Of a stretch of 25,748 bases of DNA, positions 14,085-21,331 are shown piece after piece (position 1 is the stretch's first letter; each line of letters begins with the position of its first letter). Position numbers and translations under genes: made by a program. The notes below the pieces were generated by a model, which had not been told where the DNA came from, made no database searches, and saw nothing but the letters and a program-made list of their open reading frames with translations. The DNA is from JAEYZS01 sp031374125 (GTDB taxonomy: Bacteria > Bdellovibrionota > Bdellovibrionia > Bdellovibrionales > JAEYZS01): assembly GCA_031374125.1 (NCBI GenBank), contig JANMFM010000318.1, forward strand, positions 1 to 25,748, given 5' to 3'.

Positions 14085-15143
14085 CAAGTACGGATAATCT
14101 GTATATCCCTTACTACCTTCAGAATAAAATGTTTCAGGAATCGGTGTGTTGAGCGGAGCTCTTTCAGCGATGCGTTCAACCAAGTCAGGGTTTGCGATAT
14201 ATAATTTTCCAAAGGCAACGGCATCGGATTCACTTTTTCTTAAAGACGCGTGTGCAGATTGCACTGTAAAACTATCATTTGCAATGTAAGGTCCTTTAAA
14301 AATCTTTTTCAACTGTGGTCCAATGCTGTCAGGTCCTTCAGATTCACGCACAAATAAAAATGCAATTCTTCTTTTGCGAAGTTCTTCCACAAGATATCCA
14401 AAGGTCGCAAGAGGATTGGAATCTTTAATCGTGGCAGAATCTCTTGGCGCAATGTGCAGTCCCACTTTGTTTGCGCCCCATACAGAGATTGCTGCATCGG
14501 TAATTTCTAACATAAACCTTGCGCGATTTTCGATGGAGCCACCGTATTCATCCGTGCGTTTGTTTGAACCATCTCTTAAGAATTGATCTGGGAGATATCC
14601 ATTAGCTCCATGAATCTCTACGCCATCAAAGCCTGCGCGTTTTGCATTCTCAGCACCTTTTCTAAATTCTTCGACAATGCCTGGAATTTCTGAAAGTTCT
14701 AGGGCTCTTGGTGTAGGGTAAAGAGTTTTTGGTCTCACGAGACTAACGTGACCTTCGGCGGCGATGGCACTTGGTGCAACGGGCGATTCTCCATTCAAAA
14801 ACATCGGATGAGAAATTCTTCCGACATGCCAGAGTTGTAAAACTATTTTTCCGCCAGCATTGTGAACGCCTTCGGTAATGTATTTCCAACGTTTCACATG
14901 TTCTTCGGACCAAATTCCCGGAGTGTTGGCGTAACCTACGCCCATCGGAGTTACGGCTGTGGCTTCACTGATGATGAGTCCTGCGGAAGCTCTTTGCACG
15001 TAATATTCAACCATTAACTCGTTGGGAGTTCTTCCGTCTTCACCCGAAGCTCGGCTGCGTGTGAGTGGGGCCATGATGATGCGATTATCTAATTCGATGG
15101 AACCAAGTTTGATAGGCTGTAGCAGTTGTGACATAGAAGGCAT
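14058..15143 (-). CDS. Old Yellow Enzyme family alkene reductase (NemA-like)
   Basis: 361 aa, FMN-dependent TIM barrel. Blocks: QPIKLGSIELDNRIIMAPLTRSRA, GIWSEEHV, QLWHVGRISHP, and the substrate-binding/proton-donor motif EIHGANGYLPDQFLR with H178, N181 and Y183. Later VGLHIAPRD and AVAFGKLYIANPDLVER follow, with a C-terminal GYTDYPYL. It should reduce activated C=C bonds or nitro esters with NAD(P)H. ATGs at 15143 and 15134 are both possible; AAGGA lies 13 nt before the first. It is downstream of, and likely cotranscribed with, the AHSA1 gene (47 nt gap). Confidence 0.93.
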   Translation of the reverse strand: MPSMSQLLQPIKLGSIELDNRIIMAPLTRSRASGEDGRTPNELMVEYYVQRASAGLIISEATAVTPMGVGYANTPGIWSEEHVKRWKYITEGVHNAGGKIVLQLWHVGRISHPMFLNGESPVAPSAIAAEGHVSLVRPKTLYPTPRALELSEIPGIVEEFRKGAENAKRAGFDGVEIHGANGYLPDQFLRDGSNKRTDEYGGSIENRARFMLEITDAAISVWGANKVGLHIAPRDSATIKDSNPLATFGYLVEELRKRRIAFLFVRESEGPDSIGPQLKKIFKGPYIANDSFTVQSAHASLRKSESDAVAFGKLYIANPDLVERIAERAPLNTPIPETFYSEGSKGYTDYPYLAETNFVRK

Positions 15144-15190
15144 TCTACGACAGAAATCCTTCTACTGTCATCAAATTGAGAAAAAATCCT

Positions 15191-15688
15191 TTAAGCGTTT
15201 TTCTTTTTAGCAACTTCCACTAGTTGATCTAGTGCTTTTCCCCAACCATCAGCAAAACCCATGTCTTCGTGAGTTTTACGATCCTTGGGATTCGCATGCA
15301 TTACGATGGCCGTGTATTTTGTGCTACTGCCTTTAGCTTCAAGGTAAATGATGGCAGTAAAAAATAAATCGGCGCCATTTTCAGGTTTTGCAATGGGGCG
15401 AAAGCCTGGCAGAAGTGCTGAAGTCCAAATTAATTTTTGATTTTCAATAATTTCTAAATAACAACCGACATTATTGAATTTTTCTCCTTCAGGTGATTCC
15501 ATCGTAGTCCTAAAAGCTCCGCCGCGCTTTAAATCCACATGACATTCGATAGTTTTCCAAGGGCGCGGAGTGAACCATTGTTTCAATTGTACAGGATCGG
15601 TCCAAGCTTTCCATATGAGTTCAGGTGAAACATCCACAACTCTTTCCAACACAAGATCAGTTTCAAAATTAACTTTAGGTGGTTTCAT
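15191..15688 (-). CDS. AHSA1/SRPBCC-family (START-like) protein
   Basis: 165 aa. FETDLVLERVVDVSPELIWKAWTDPVQLKQWFTPRPW at the start is the standard entry of Aha1-type SRPBCC domains. It continues with GGAFRTTMESPEGEKF, LIWTSALLPGF and a C-terminal helix DGWGKALDQLVEVAKK. These form a helix-grip hydrophobic pocket; roles range from ligand binding to stress response. AAGGAG lies 6 nt before the ATG. The OYE gene follows on the same strand. The upstream region is shared with the divergent PhnA-like gene. Confidence 0.9.
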   Translation of the reverse strand: MKPPKVNFETDLVLERVVDVSPELIWKAWTDPVQLKQWFTPRPWKTIECHVDLKRGGAFRTTMESPEGEKFNNVGCYLEIIENQKLIWTSALLPGFRPIAKPENGADLFFTAIIYLEAKGSSTKYTAIVMHANPKDRKTHEDMGFADGWGKALDQLVEVAKKKNA

Positions 15689-15797
15689 TTTATTTCTCCT
15701 TCTTTAATTTTATTCAGCGTCGGTAAGTTGATCAAGGTATAACCTTACAATACCGCAGTGCTATCTGGCTTAAGCATTGATAAGCAAGGGTGACTAA

Positions 15798-15823
15798 GAT
15801 AAATTTTAAGGATAAATTTTAAG
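15798..15823. repeat. perfect 13-bp tandem duplication in the PhnA-like gene's leader
   Basis: GATAAATTTTAAG occurs twice back to back (15798-15810 and 15811-15823), 33 nt before the ATG of the PhnA-like gene. Each unit contains a TAAATT-like -10 hexamer, so the duplication may double a promoter element or a regulator site. Confidence 0.7.
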
Positions 15824-15856
15824 CATGAACAAATAGATTATAACCGAGGAGAAATC

Positions 15857-16213
15857 ATGGCTACCGAACCTAAATGTCCTAAATGTGATGGCGAGGCGAC
15901 GTATGCAGATGGAAATCTGTGGGTTTGTCCGTTGTGTTCAAATGAATGGAGTCAATCAGCGAAAGCGGAAGTTGCGGAAGCTGAGCCTGAGGGTTTTGTC
16001 GTAAAAGATTCCAACGGAAATATCTTGATCGAAGGCGATACCGTTATCGTCATCAAAGATCTCCCGGTGAAAGGTGCACCAAAGCCCATCAAAACTGGTG
16101 CTAAAATGAAAAATATAAAACTTCGAGATCATGGCGATGGCCATAACATCTCGGGGAGACTCGAAGGTTTTGGTGATATGAATTTAAAATCAGAGTTTGT
16201 AAGAAAAGCTTAA
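15857..16213 (+). CDS. yjdM: PhnA/YjdM-family zinc-ribbon protein
   Basis: 118 aa. An N-terminal zinc ribbon with C7-x2-C10 (CPKC) and C24-x2-C27 (CPLC), then the PhnA domain: VVKDSNGNILIEGDTVIVIKDLPVKG, GAKMKNIKLRDHGDGHNISGR and GDMNLKSEFVRK. The family was named after phosphonate genes, but the protein has no known phosphonate activity. GAGGAG precedes the ATG by 6 nt. It is convergent with the alcohol dehydrogenase gene (20 bp between stops) and divergent from the AHSA1 gene. Confidence 0.92.
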   Translation: MATEPKCPKCDGEATYADGNLWVCPLCSNEWSQSAKAEVAEAEPEGFVVKDSNGNILIEGDTVIVIKDLPVKGAPKPIKTGAKMKNIKLRDHGDGHNISGRLEGFGDMNLKSEFVRKA

Positions 16214-16233
16214 GCAATCATCTGGGATTAAAC

Positions 16234-17307
16234 TTATAAAGTTTTATTGTCGATCACAAATCTATATTTTACTTGCCCAGCTACCGTCTTATCGTAGGCT
16301 TCGTTGATTTGCGAAGCCGAAATCAATTCGATATCCGATAACACTTTTTTCTTGGCACAGAAATCAAGCATCTCTTGAGTTTCTTTGATTCCGCCAATGA
16401 GTGAACCAGCCAAATTTTTTCTTCCGTAGATCAAAGATGTTGCAGCGATTTGATTTGGCTGCGGTGCTACGCCCACAAGAACTTGTGTTCCACCGATTTT
16501 AAGAGAGTTCATATAAGGACCAAAATCAATATTTGCAGAGACGGTATTGATAATTAAATCCAATGTTCCTACACACTTTTCAAAATTTGCAGTATCTTTT
16601 GTCATTACAAAATTTTTAGCTCCAAGTTTTTTTGCATCTTTTTCTTTTCCTGGTGAAGTACTGAACACAGTAACCTCGGCTCCCATGGCTTTAGCGATTT
16701 TCACCGCCATATGTCCGAGTCCACCTAAACCTACAACGCCAACTTTTTTGCCCTTTTTAGTTCCGTATCTTTTAAGCGGAGAGTAAGTTGTAATGCCCGC
16801 ACAAAGCAATGGTGCAACTCTTTCGAGCTTTTGCCCTTTTTTTATTTTCAAAACATATTTGTCTTTCACGACAATGTGAGAAGAATATCCACCCAGGGTT
16901 GGGGTTTTGTTATCAAGCTCTGTGCTGTTGTATGTGAACACGGTGTGATCCACGCAGAATTGCTCTTCTTTATTTTTACAGTTTGCACATTTCCCGCATG
17001 AATCTACAAAGCACCCAACGCCAGCGACATCGCCAACTTTAAAGCGTTTTACTTTTTTTCCAACGGCGATAACTTTGCCTACGATCTCGTGACCTGGAAC
17101 ACATGGGTAAGCCGATTTTCCCCATTCACCTCTTGCCGTGTGAATATCCGAGTGGCAGATTCCGCAGTAATCAATTTCAATAACTACATCGTTAGCGTTG
17201 GGCGCTCGGCGCTCAATGTTGAGAGATGTGAGTTTTGTAGTTTCAGATTGAGCAGCTTCAGATGGTACACCGTAAGCTTTTGCTTGGATGGATTTTGAGA
17301 TTTTCAT
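16234..17307 (-). CDS. zinc-dependent NAD(P) alcohol/aldehyde dehydrogenase (YahK / CAD type)
   Basis: 357 aa, MDR superfamily. Catalytic zinc ligands: C51 (GICHSDIH), H73-E74 (PGHEIVG). Structural zinc: C104, C107, C110, C118 (CGKCANC...C). Rossmann motif VGVVGLGGLGHMAVKIAKAMG, then EVTVFSTSPGKEKDAKKLGA. The layout matches YahK/AdhC-like aldehyde reductases, which prefer NADPH; cofactor preference cannot be read safely here. TAGGAG lies about 9 nt upstream of the ATG. It is a single gene, divergent from the small HTH gene at 17395. With OYE and AHSA1 nearby this region looks detoxification-oriented. Confidence 0.94.
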   Translation of the reverse strand: MKISKSIQAKAYGVPSEAAQSETTKLTSLNIERRAPNANDVVIEIDYCGICHSDIHTARGEWGKSAYPCVPGHEIVGKVIAVGKKVKRFKVGDVAGVGCFVDSCGKCANCKNKEEQFCVDHTVFTYNSTELDNKTPTLGGYSSHIVVKDKYVLKIKKGQKLERVAPLLCAGITTYSPLKRYGTKKGKKVGVVGLGGLGHMAVKIAKAMGAEVTVFSTSPGKEKDAKKLGAKNFVMTKDTANFEKCVGTLDLIINTVSANIDFGPYMNSLKIGGTQVLVGVAPQPNQIAATSLIYGRKNLAGSLIGGIKETQEMLDFCAKKKVLSDIELISASQINEAYDKTVAGQVKYRFVIDNKTL

Positions 17308-17394
17308 GATGATACTCCTAGGGATTGAATGTGCGAAAAATATATCATCGCATCAATGATTGCGCCATCTAATAAATGGTGAAACTCTTGATGC

Positions 17395-17703
17395 ATGCGC
17401 ATACGACAAATGGGATTTTCCTCAAGATTAAAAGCTCACAAAAATATTTTAACTTTAGAAACCCTAAAATTTATTGTGGAGCTTCTTAGAGACGGAAATG
17501 TAACGCAAAGTGCGCTAAGGTCCGGAATTCCCCAAACCTATGCTTCAAGGCAAGGCCAATGGTTAAAGAAACATCCGATGGTGAAGATCGCCCTCGAAAG
17601 CGATCTCGATGAAGACGATATCAAGAAACTTCAAAAATCCATTGCCATCATCAACGCACAGATGGAAATTTCAAAAGAGATTCTGGGATTAAAAGTACTG
17701 TGA
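17395..17703 (+). CDS. small HTH protein resembling a phage terminase small subunit
   Basis: 102 aa. Residues 20-56 (TLETLKFIVELLRDGNVTQS followed by ALRSGIPQTYASRQGQWLKK and HP) show the helix-turn-helix pattern of terminase small-subunit N-domains ('FV-xYL-DGNxTQAAxRAGY...A-xxxxxxLKxPxV'). The C-terminal part is a charged helix (DEDDIKKLQKS). No large terminase, portal or capsid gene is nearby, so it is either a phage remnant or a domesticated DNA-binding protein. The start is uncertain: ATGs at 17395 and 17410 both lack a good ribosome binding site. Similarity is judged by eye only. Confidence 0.55.
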   Translation: MRIRQMGFSSRLKAHKNILTLETLKFIVELLRDGNVTQSALRSGIPQTYASRQGQWLKKHPMVKIALESDLDEDDIKKLQKSIAIINAQMEISKEILGLKVL

Positions 17704-17804
17704 CTGCACCCAGAGTGCAGCAATCAATAAGATGGTTTTAATAAGAGCTCGCTCAAATCTCATGCTATAAGTATAACACAAGCTCCTCGCTCTTACAAGA
17801 CGAC

Positions 17805-18143
17805 CTATTTTCTGAATCTATCTATAAGTTTATTCAAGAAGGACTTCTCTGGAGGAAGCATCTTTTCTAATATTTTGATGATTTCAGTTCTTTTATACAT
17901 TTTTGCAGCCTGCATGGGAGTCATCATATCAAAGTCAGAGACCAGAGTAATGTCTGCGCCGTTTTCTATCAAGAATATGGCAATGTCGATATTCCCTTCG
18001 ATAATCGCAGCAACAAGAGGAGTGGATAAAATTTCAGGATGTTGGTAGTTGGGATCAATACCGTTTAGAATATGATATTTTACCAACTCAAGATCACCTT
18101 TTTGAGCTCCAGCATACATTTCTTTCCAATCACCACCAGACAT
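17805..18143 (-). CDS. ankyrin-repeat protein
   Basis: 112 aa with about three ankyrin repeats: AGAQKGDLELVKYHILNGIDPNY (12-34), STPLVAAIIEGNIDIAIFLIENGADI (40-65) and MTPMQAAKMYKRTEIIKIL (73-91), then a basic C-terminal tail. Ankyrin repeats mediate protein contacts; no signal peptide or enzyme domain is seen, so it is probably cytosolic. It lies between the terminase-like gene and the AbiE module; upstream of it begins the AbiE operator region. AAAGGAGT precedes the ATG. Partner unknown. Confidence 0.85.
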   Translation of the reverse strand: MSGGDWKEMYAGAQKGDLELVKYHILNGIDPNYQHPEILSTPLVAAIIEGNIDIAIFLIENGADITLVSDFDMMTPMQAAKMYKRTEIIKILEKMLPPEKSFLNKLIDRFRK

Positions 18144-18229
18144 TTTGACTCCTTTTATTAGTGAAATCTGACTTCAATACCAAAATTTCATGGGCGAAAT
18201 AAACTTTAGTTTTCTTTAATTTTGTCCGA

Positions 18230-18257
18230 CATGCATATGTATATATACATATGCATG
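18230..18257. promoter_or_regulatory. palindrome 1 of the AbiE operon (putative AbiEi operator)
   Basis: A perfect 28-bp palindrome: left arm CATGCATATGTATA, right arm its exact complement. The centre is the 16-bp core TATGTATATATACATA, identical to that in palindrome 2 (centre-to-centre 129 bp). It lies in the gap between the ankyrin gene start and the AbiEi gene, outside the coding sequence, and fits the known negative autoregulation of abiE operons by AbiEi binding to paired inverted repeats. Confidence 0.75.
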
Positions 18258-18358
18258 AATCTATCATACTTTTTATAAATCATAAATATCTAATTTTACT
18301 AATATTTATTAAATAAATCCAGCTGCATTTAATGTGTTGTTTTTTTAAGAATGTCATG

Positions 18359-18386
18359 TTATCCTATGTATATATACATAGGATAA
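18359..18386. promoter_or_regulatory. palindrome 2 of the AbiE operon, contains the ribosome binding site
   Basis: A perfect 28-bp palindrome: left arm TTATCCTATGTATA, right arm its complement, with the same TATGTATATATACATA core as palindrome 1 but different outer arms. It ends 3 nt before the GTG start at 18390. The right arm holds AGGA (18380-18383), the only Shine-Dalgarno candidate, so protein bound here, or a hairpin in the RNA, would block both transcription and ribosome access. Confidence 0.78.
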
Positions 18387-18389
18387 ATT

Positions 18390-19262
18390 GTGACAAAAAA
18401 AGCCGATTTAATAAAAGCACACGCAATAAGAACTCTTCCCCGGGTATTCCAAAAAAGTGACTTACAAATATTGCTCAATGATCTTGAGAAAGAATGGGAG
18501 TTCAGTTCATCTACGAAATACAAAGTTCAATCCCAAGCAAAAAAACTTGCAGTAAATTGGAGAAAAGAACCCAAAGTAAGCTTGATGTCTTTTTTTAAAG
18601 AAGTGGACTTACTCGAGGTAGTCAGTGGATTAACTATAACTGAAGCAAACTTTTATGTTTCTAATTATTCAGCTCTTTATTGGAATGAGTTAGTGGAGCA
18701 GCGTCCGGAGAATTACTATTTATCAAAAGAATCTAAAAGTAGAACGTCAATCCACTCAGCAGAATATAATGATGATTTAGTAAAAATGACGTTTATGAAA
18801 AGTCAACGCCACACAGAATATGGATTTAAGTATCGTAAATCAGAAATTTTTCTGATTGAAAAACAAAGTTTGAATCATATAGGCGTAGAGGAAAAAACAG
18901 TATCCATCTCTAACAGAGAAGTTAAATTCAGATTAACGAATATCGAGAGATCGTTGCTAGATTCAATAATGTCACCCAATTATTCGGGAGGCATACTTAC
19001 TGTTATTAAGGCTTTTGAAAGAGCCGAAATAAACTTAAATTTTCTGTTAGAAATTTATAAAACATATCAACCTTTTTATCCTTACTGGCAATCCATAGGT
19101 TTTATACTGGAAAATACCAAGAATAATCATATATCTGAATCTTGGAGCCAAGCTGTAAACCTTCCGATGAGAGATTTCTATATTGATAGAAATTACAGAA
19201 AAGATTGGCAATATTCTAAAAAATGGAAACTTTATTATCCTAAAGGAGTTTTTAATGATTGA
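18390..19262 (+). CDS. abiEi: AbiEi-type antitoxin / transcriptional regulator (type IV TA)
   Basis: 290 aa, GTG start with AGGA 6 nt upstream inside palindrome 2. The N-terminal part (about 1-80) is helical with a winged-helix-like character. The AbiEi core is visible as NFYVSNYSALYWNELVEQRP (87-106) and TNIERSLLDSIMSPNYSGGI (183-202), followed by KAFERAEINLNFLLEIY. In AbiE systems this protein represses its own operon and counteracts the AbiEii nucleotidyltransferase without binding it directly. The downstream toxin gene overlaps by 8 nt, the canonical order and coupling. Noticeably AT-rich codons suggest acquisition by transfer. It is divergent from the ankyrin gene. Confidence 0.85.
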   Translation: MTKKADLIKAHAIRTLPRVFQKSDLQILLNDLEKEWEFSSSTKYKVQSQAKKLAVNWRKEPKVSLMSFFKEVDLLEVVSGLTITEANFYVSNYSALYWNELVEQRPENYYLSKESKSRTSIHSAEYNDDLVKMTFMKSQRHTEYGFKYRKSEIFLIEKQSLNHIGVEEKTVSISNREVKFRLTNIERSLLDSIMSPNYSGGILTVIKAFERAEINLNFLLEIYKTYQPFYPYWQSIGFILENTKNNHISESWSQAVNLPMRDFYIDRNYRKDWQYSKKWKLYYPKGVFND

Positions 19263-20118
19263 TATCGATTCTGTAATAGAAACGTGTTTAATCGCTATCT
19301 ATTCCAATGATGTACTTAATAAAAAATTGTATCTAAAAGGTGGGCAAGCTTTAAGAATAGCTTATGACCAAAAGACAAGGCTATCAGCAGATGCCGACTT
19401 TTCCATGGAAGTTGGAATTGAGGAAGCAGATCCGTTTTTTGATCTTCTGAGAAAATCTCTTTATAGTGAATTTTCGAATAAAAAATTTTATTTATTCGAT
19501 TTTAAATTTACAAAAAAGCCTAAAAAAAATAAAGACGGAGCTCCTGATTTTTGGAGAGGTTGGGAGGTTGAATTCAAACTCATTACCAAAGATAAAATGG
19601 GTGATCCTCTAGATAAACAGAGAAGAGAGGCTATTGTTCCTGAAGGGTCAGAATCACCTACAATAAGGTTAGACATTAGCGAATTTGAGTATTGTAAATC
19701 AATTGAAAAAATAAAAGTAAAATCTGTAGAGGTTAAGGTCTATAGCCAGGTTTTAATAGTTTTAGAAAAATTAAGAGCCATTTGCCAACAACATCCTGAC
19801 TATAAATTAAAAAGTACGACTGCTGATAGAGCCAGGGATTATTACGACATAGAAAGAATTTATTATAAAATTATACAAAAAAATGGAAAAAAGGATTTTT
19901 TGTTAGAATGCTCAAAGCACTTAAAAAAAGTTTTTGAGGCAAAAGGCGTAGATACTCAAATTATTAAAAGTATTTTTGATGAATCATTTGTCAGATTGCA
20001 AGCAGAAGGGTGGGAGGCGGTTAAGGCTACAGTGAACATGAAAACTGATAACTTTGACTACTATTTAGAGACGCTAAGAGATATCACTTATGAACTCCAA
20101 GTTTTAAAGGCGTATTAG
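19255..20118 (+). CDS. abiEii: AbiEii-type nucleotidyltransferase toxin (type IV TA)
   Basis: 287 aa from the ATG at 19255, which has AAAGGAG 6 nt upstream; the frame is open further upstream, but that part lies inside the AbiEi gene. Nucleotidyltransferase motifs: LKGGQALR (G29, G30) and RLSADADFS (D46, D48), then a later conserved block TADRARDYYDIERIYY. AbiEii/MenT-type toxins transfer nucleotides to RNA targets (tRNA 3' ends in MenT relatives) and arrest growth; in phage infection this gives abortive infection. The insert DPLDKQRREAIVPEGSESPTIRLDI fits the palm of this family. The reading frame is intact and motifs are complete, so it is likely functional. Confidence 0.88.
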   Translation: MIDIDSVIETCLIAIYSNDVLNKKLYLKGGQALRIAYDQKTRLSADADFSMEVGIEEADPFFDLLRKSLYSEFSNKKFYLFDFKFTKKPKKNKDGAPDFWRGWEVEFKLITKDKMGDPLDKQRREAIVPEGSESPTIRLDISEFEYCKSIEKIKVKSVEVKVYSQVLIVLEKLRAICQQHPDYKLKSTTADRARDYYDIERIYYKIIQKNGKKDFLLECSKHLKKVFEAKGVDTQIIKSIFDESFVRLQAEGWEAVKATVNMKTDNFDYYLETLRDITYELQVLKAY

Positions 20119-20155
20119 CGCTCAAACCGCTTAACCTTCTAATCAATTTAAAATT

Positions 20156-21307
20156 TCATTCAACCCATTTGATTTTATTTTCTTTAATTAAGCGGGTGAG
20201 GTTTTTAGGATTATAATTATCATTATTTATTTTTTCTTGAACGCTTTTGTGGATTTTGGCTCCAGAAGGGATATTGCGAATTTTCTTTGTAAAGTAAATG
20301 GCACAAAATGCAATTGCAAGACTGCCGATCCAATTTTCTTTTAGAAGATCTGTTGTAAAACTAAAAGGACGCCATGGTATATTCCAATATAGATCGAGCT
20401 GGGAGAGTGATACATCTACAAGTAACAGGCCTGCCATCACTAAAACGACATATATATGCCAAGGAGTAAACCAGAAGAGGCATTTCCATGAATTATGAAT
20501 TTTTCCCTTAGGATTTGCCTGAATATCCGAAAAATAATCTGGACCCACTTCAAGTCCCACATTTTTTGCTTTCTCAATCATCCACTTTAGAGAAATATCA
20601 GAAAGCCTTGCGTCCTTATAATACCCACCAACATCGCTGTGAACTCCAGCAAACCATACTTCTTCTAGTGTTTGATTTGCGCCGATATCATTTTGATCAA
20701 AGAGATTTGGTGGAAATTGGAGTCTCTTTTCATCTATAGCAACGGCGTGATAAATATGTGTAATTTCTTTGCTCGATTTTCCATCTAGCTTTGATCTGGG
20801 AATGAGTTTTGTGAGAGCGGATACTGTGTCCCAGACTCCCATAAAATGCACTGGACATTTTTTTGTATAGGTATAACGAAATTTTTTAATAATTTCTAGA
20901 TCTTCATCTTTGTTGTACATACGAATTACGTAGGGAATCATATTGTCACTGCCTTTATACAAGATGCCCAATTTCTCTAGGACGCAGGCCAATCTTCTTA
21001 CAGTGTGAGCTCCACGACTAAATCCGAACAGAAAAATTTTATCTCCTTCTTCAAAGTGATCCATCAAGTATTGATATGCTTCTTCAACATTTTTATTTAG
21101 GTCTAGACCCAATCCTTGGCTGAGCATATTGCTTAACCATCTGAACGGCACAAATAGTGAGCGAGAAGAGGTCCCAACGCCGGGATCATAAAAATTCAAT
21201 TGTTTTTCGTTCAGTAGAATTCTTTCGTAAAGCTTCACTACGTTTGTATTGTTGTGACTGTATTCATTTGAGGTTCCATCACAGCAGATAATAATATTTT
21301 TTGCCAT
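20156..21307 (-). CDS. DUF2235 alpha/beta-hydrolase (Tle1-like) with C-terminal membrane segments
   Basis: 383 aa. It opens NIIICCDGTSNEY, then NVVKLYERI, and has the nucleophile elbow GFSRGA (S97), GVWDTV (D160) and FAGVHSDVGGYY (H223): the Ser-Asp-His arrangement of DUF2235 lipases, which include type VI secretion phospholipase effectors of the Tle1 type. Residues about 284-304 (WHIYVVLVMAGLLLVDVSL) and 327-341 are hydrophobic, so it is likely membrane-anchored. Candidate activity: phospholipase. No VgrG, PAAR or immunity gene is adjacent, so secretion is unproven. AAAGGAC precedes the ATG. It is the last gene of the accessory-looking region, convergent with the AbiEii gene. Confidence 0.87.
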   Translation of the reverse strand: MAKNIIICCDGTSNEYSHNNTNVVKLYERILLNEKQLNFYDPGVGTSSRSLFVPFRWLSNMLSQGLGLDLNKNVEEAYQYLMDHFEEGDKIFLFGFSRGAHTVRRLACVLEKLGILYKGSDNMIPYVIRMYNKDEDLEIIKKFRYTYTKKCPVHFMGVWDTVSALTKLIPRSKLDGKSSKEITHIYHAVAIDEKRLQFPPNLFDQNDIGANQTLEEVWFAGVHSDVGGYYKDARLSDISLKWMIEKAKNVGLEVGPDYFSDIQANPKGKIHNSWKCLFWFTPWHIYVVLVMAGLLLVDVSLSQLDLYWNIPWRPFSFTTDLLKENWIGSLAIAFCAIYFTKKIRNIPSGAKIHKSVQEKINNDNYNPKNLTRLIKENKIKWVE

Positions 21308-21331
21308 TTTGTCCTTTGGATTTAAGAAAAG

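Noticed and set aside
16234..16256. Terminator between the PhnA-like and dehydrogenase genes
   Set aside because: Only a short AAACTT/AAGTTT hairpin with A/T pairs and no T-run worth the name; too weak to call.
17703..17719. Terminator after the terminase-like gene
   Set aside because: A 6-bp CTGCAC/GTGCAG stem exists, but the following bases are not T-rich.
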